Positions 33,037-34,626 of a DNA stretch of 34,626 nt are shown here, piece by piece; position 1 is the stretch's first letter; every line of letters starts with the position of its first letter. Made by a program: the position numbers and the translations under genes. The notes beneath the pieces were generated by a model, which was not told the origin of the DNA, did no database searches, and worked only from the letters and a program-made list of their open reading frames with translations. Location: assembly GCA_938002085.1 (NCBI GenBank), contig CALLAT010000168.1:1-34626 (forward strand). The letters run 5' to 3'. The DNA is from an uncultured Pseudanabaenaceae cyanobacterium (GTDB lineage: Bacteria > Cyanobacteriota > Cyanobacteriia > PCC-9006 > JAAUQQ01).

Positions 33037-34626
33037 ATGAGTCGCGATCTATTTGCCCGTGCCGCCTTGGCACAAGTTCCGAAGCTGCTGACCCTGTTGG
33101 ATCGCAACCCCCATAGCCCGACATTTGGCTGCTTCGATCGCAACTTCTGGCAATACAAGATCATCGACTTCCCCAGCGGGATGTCCCAGGAATTTGTCTG
33201 GCCCCTAGCCCTGGTCCACAGCCTGGACTTGCCGGACAACCCCTACTACCAGCAAGAATCCATTCGCAACTGGGTTGAGGCAGGCATTCTCTACGCTGCC
33301 CAGAGCGCCCACAAAGACGGCTCCTGCGATGACTACTTTCCCTTTGAGCGGGCGGGTGGGGCAGCAGCATTCTCACTCCTGGCTTGCATCGAAGCTTATC
33401 GCCTGCTGGGCTTGGAGAACCAGACTGCTCTGGAGTTCTTCGAGCTACGAGCCAACTGGCTGGCCCACCACAATGAGAGCGGCCAGTTAACTAATCATCA
33501 GGCGCTAATTGTTTTGTGCTTGGAGCTACTGGGCGACTTGCTTCAGACGGAGCAGTGGGTGGAGGCGCGGAAGTCTCGCCTAGACCGGGTGCTGTCTTGG
33601 CAAAACCCCGAGGGCTGGTTCCAGGAATATGAGGGCTGCGACCCCGGCTACCACTCCCTAACGGTGTCATGTCTCGCTCGGATCTATGAAATTCGGCCTG
33701 ACCCCCGCGTGAAAGTTGCCCTGACAAAGGCGGTGAAGCTCGCTGCGCAGTTTGTTCACCCCGATGGCAGCTACGGTGGTGAATATGGCAGCCGAAACAC
33801 CTACAACTTCTTCCCCCATGGCTTTGAACTCGTGGGGCGCTGGCTACCGGAGGCGCTGCAAGTTAACGATGGCTTCTTGAAAAGCTTGGCCAACGATTGC
33901 GGCCCCTGCTACACCGATGACCACATTGTGGGTCACCACACCTGGAACTACCTGCTGACCTGGCAGGACTTTGTTGCGGCTCGTCCGCCCCGCCAGCCTC
34001 GCCCCCAGGGCCGGGTTTGGCTACCCGAGGCCAAGCTGCTGGTTGATCGGCGCGGCACGACGGAGCTGTATATGGCGCTAAATAAGGGCGGTGTGTTTAA
34101 GCTGTTCCGCGATGGCAAGCTGGTGCAATCGGATACGCAGTTTTCTCTACAACTGAAGCAGGGTGGCAAGCTCAAGAATGCTGTGGGTCACTTGGTGGAG
34201 GAGTATAACCTCAAGCTAGAAGACGACAGCATTGTCATTCAGGGTGCTCTGGGCTGGGCGAAGCAGAAGCAAATGACGCCGTTGAATCTGATGATTTTGC
34301 GAGTGGTGATGTTGACGGTGGGGCGTTTCTATCCCAATCAGGTGCGGAAGCTCTTGCAGAAGATGTTGATTACCGGCAAGGATTCTGCGCCATTTAAGTT
34401 TGTGCGTCAATTGCAGTGGCAAGGTGATGCTTGGATGGTGACGGATGAGTTGAAGAGTGATGCCTGGGACCGGGTGGAGTCGGCGGGTATTGGCGGCGAT
34501 CAAACTTCGATTTATGTGGTGATGAGCCGGACGTTTCAGCGGGGGCAGCTTCAGCCCTGGCTGGACCTAACGGAGAAAGCTAAGGCATTGCAGTCAGGGC
34601 AAATTCTTAAGCTAGAGCGCAAGCTG
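33037..34626 (+). CDS. Large helical-toroid-like protein, 3' end outside the window
   Basis: This frame opens at the ATG at 33037 and is still open after 530 codons at the window edge. The first 330 residues are helical and repeat aromatic and His-rich patterns (FWQYKIIDFPSGMSQEFVWP, DGSCDDYFPFERAGGAAAFS, NPEGWFQEYEGCDPGYHSL, HPDGSYGGEYGSRNTYNFFP). These suggest an (alpha/alpha) toroid like those of polysaccharide lyases and heparinase II/III-type enzymes. Beta-rich sequence follows (about 340-450, VDRRGTTELYMALNKGG), as in the second domain of such enzymes. No signal peptide is visible, so it may act in the cytoplasm or be exported otherwise. It may be tied to exopolysaccharide work, which would suit the neighbouring PilT-like gene, but the function is inferred from fold resemblance only. 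Confidence 0.7.
   Translation, partial: MSRDLFARAALAQVPKLLTLLDRNPHSPTFGCFDRNFWQYKIIDFPSGMSQEFVWPLALVHSLDLPDNPYYQQESIRNWVEAGILYAAQSAHKDGSCDDYFPFERAGGAAAFSLLACIEAYRLLGLENQTALEFFELRANWLAHHNESGQLTNHQALIVLCLELLGDLLQTEQWVEARKSRLDRVLSWQNPEGWFQEYEGCDPGYHSLTVSCLARIYEIRPDPRVKVALTKAVKLAAQFVHPDGSYGGEYGSRNTYNFFPHGFELVGRWLPEALQVNDGFLKSLANDCGPCYTDDHIVGHHTWNYLLTWQDFVAARPPRQPRPQGRVWLPEAKLLVDRRGTTELYMALNKGGVFKLFRDGKLVQSDTQFSLQLKQGGKLKNAVGHLVEEYNLKLEDDSIVIQGALGWAKQKQMTPLNLMILRVVMLTVGRFYPNQVRKLLQKMLITGKDSAPFKFVRQLQWQGDAWMVTDELKSDAWDRVESAGIGGDQTSIYVVMSRTFQRGQLQPWLDLTEKAKALQSGQILKLERKL

Noticed and set aside
1-34626. tRNA, rRNA and CRISPR arrays
   Set aside because: No tRNA-like T-loop with matching arms, no rRNA sequence and no regularly spaced repeats were seen.

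Overview
The window is cyanobacterial chromosome. It is dense in the HIP1 octamer GCGATCGC (for example 1511-1518, 1879-1886, 2483-2490, 5441-5448). It also carries genes known essentially only from cyanobacteria and plastids: the Rubisco assembly factor raf1, the proton-exchange protein pcxA, and a BicA-type SulP bicarbonate transporter. Base composition is moderately GC-rich by eye, with AT-rich exceptions at the left edge and in the larger intergenic gaps. No rRNA, tRNA, CRISPR array, phage gene or transposase gene was seen. Gene families suggest a non-heterocystous lineage of the Leptolyngbya/Oscillatoriales type, but the species cannot be named from this.

Layout. 1-1.4 kb: a GGDEF-EAL gene whose 5' end is missing. 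1.4-4.9 kb (-): two tandem membrane-attached Ser/Thr kinases, one with ankyrin repeats and a charged tail. 5.2-8.1 kb (+): raf1, a REC-GGDEF response regulator and an Hpt protein. 8.1-10.5 kb (-): a divergent UvrD-like ATPase. 10.8-12.2 kb (+): pcxA, followed by a 201-bp hairpin-rich mobile-element-like repeat. 12.5-14.3 kb: a small hypothetical gene and nei (Fpg/Nei glycosylase). 14.4-16.8 kb (-): a GH9 cellulase with an RTX tail, then a 1.2-kb gene-poor AT-rich gap. 18.0-21.2 kb: a GT4 glycosyltransferase convergent with a small OB-like protein, and a membrane-anchored subtilase. 21.6-24.1 kb (+): a methyltransferase and bicA. 24.7-26.8 kb (+): a full-length GGDEF-EAL receptor, followed by a decayed second copy of the hairpin repeat. 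27.1-31.0 kb (-): a three-gene cluster of a vWA/solute-binding lipoprotein, a coiled-coil membrane protein and a second solute-binding protein. 31.5-34.6 kb (+): a PilT-type ATPase with an N-terminal Ig-like domain, then the start of a large all-helical protein that runs off the end.

Themes. Inorganic-carbon handling (raf1, pcxA, bicA) and cyclic-di-GMP/phosphorelay signalling (three GGDEF proteins, one Hpt, two Ser/Thr kinases) are interleaved along the region. Surface and matrix functions (PilT, GH9, GT4, subtilase, toroid protein) are typical outputs of c-di-GMP signalling, but no operon joins them here.

The strongest candidates for something undescribed are three. First, the vWA/solute-binding cluster, whose two secreted proteins share a TRSNSG motif and which has no ABC transporter nearby. 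Second, the hairpin element at 12248-12448, with 14-bp terminal inverted repeats, a 4-bp direct repeat and four hairpins with TAAA/TTTA loops, plus a second partial copy at 26873-26961. Third, an inverted repeat shared by the stop codons of two convergent genes at 19114-19143.
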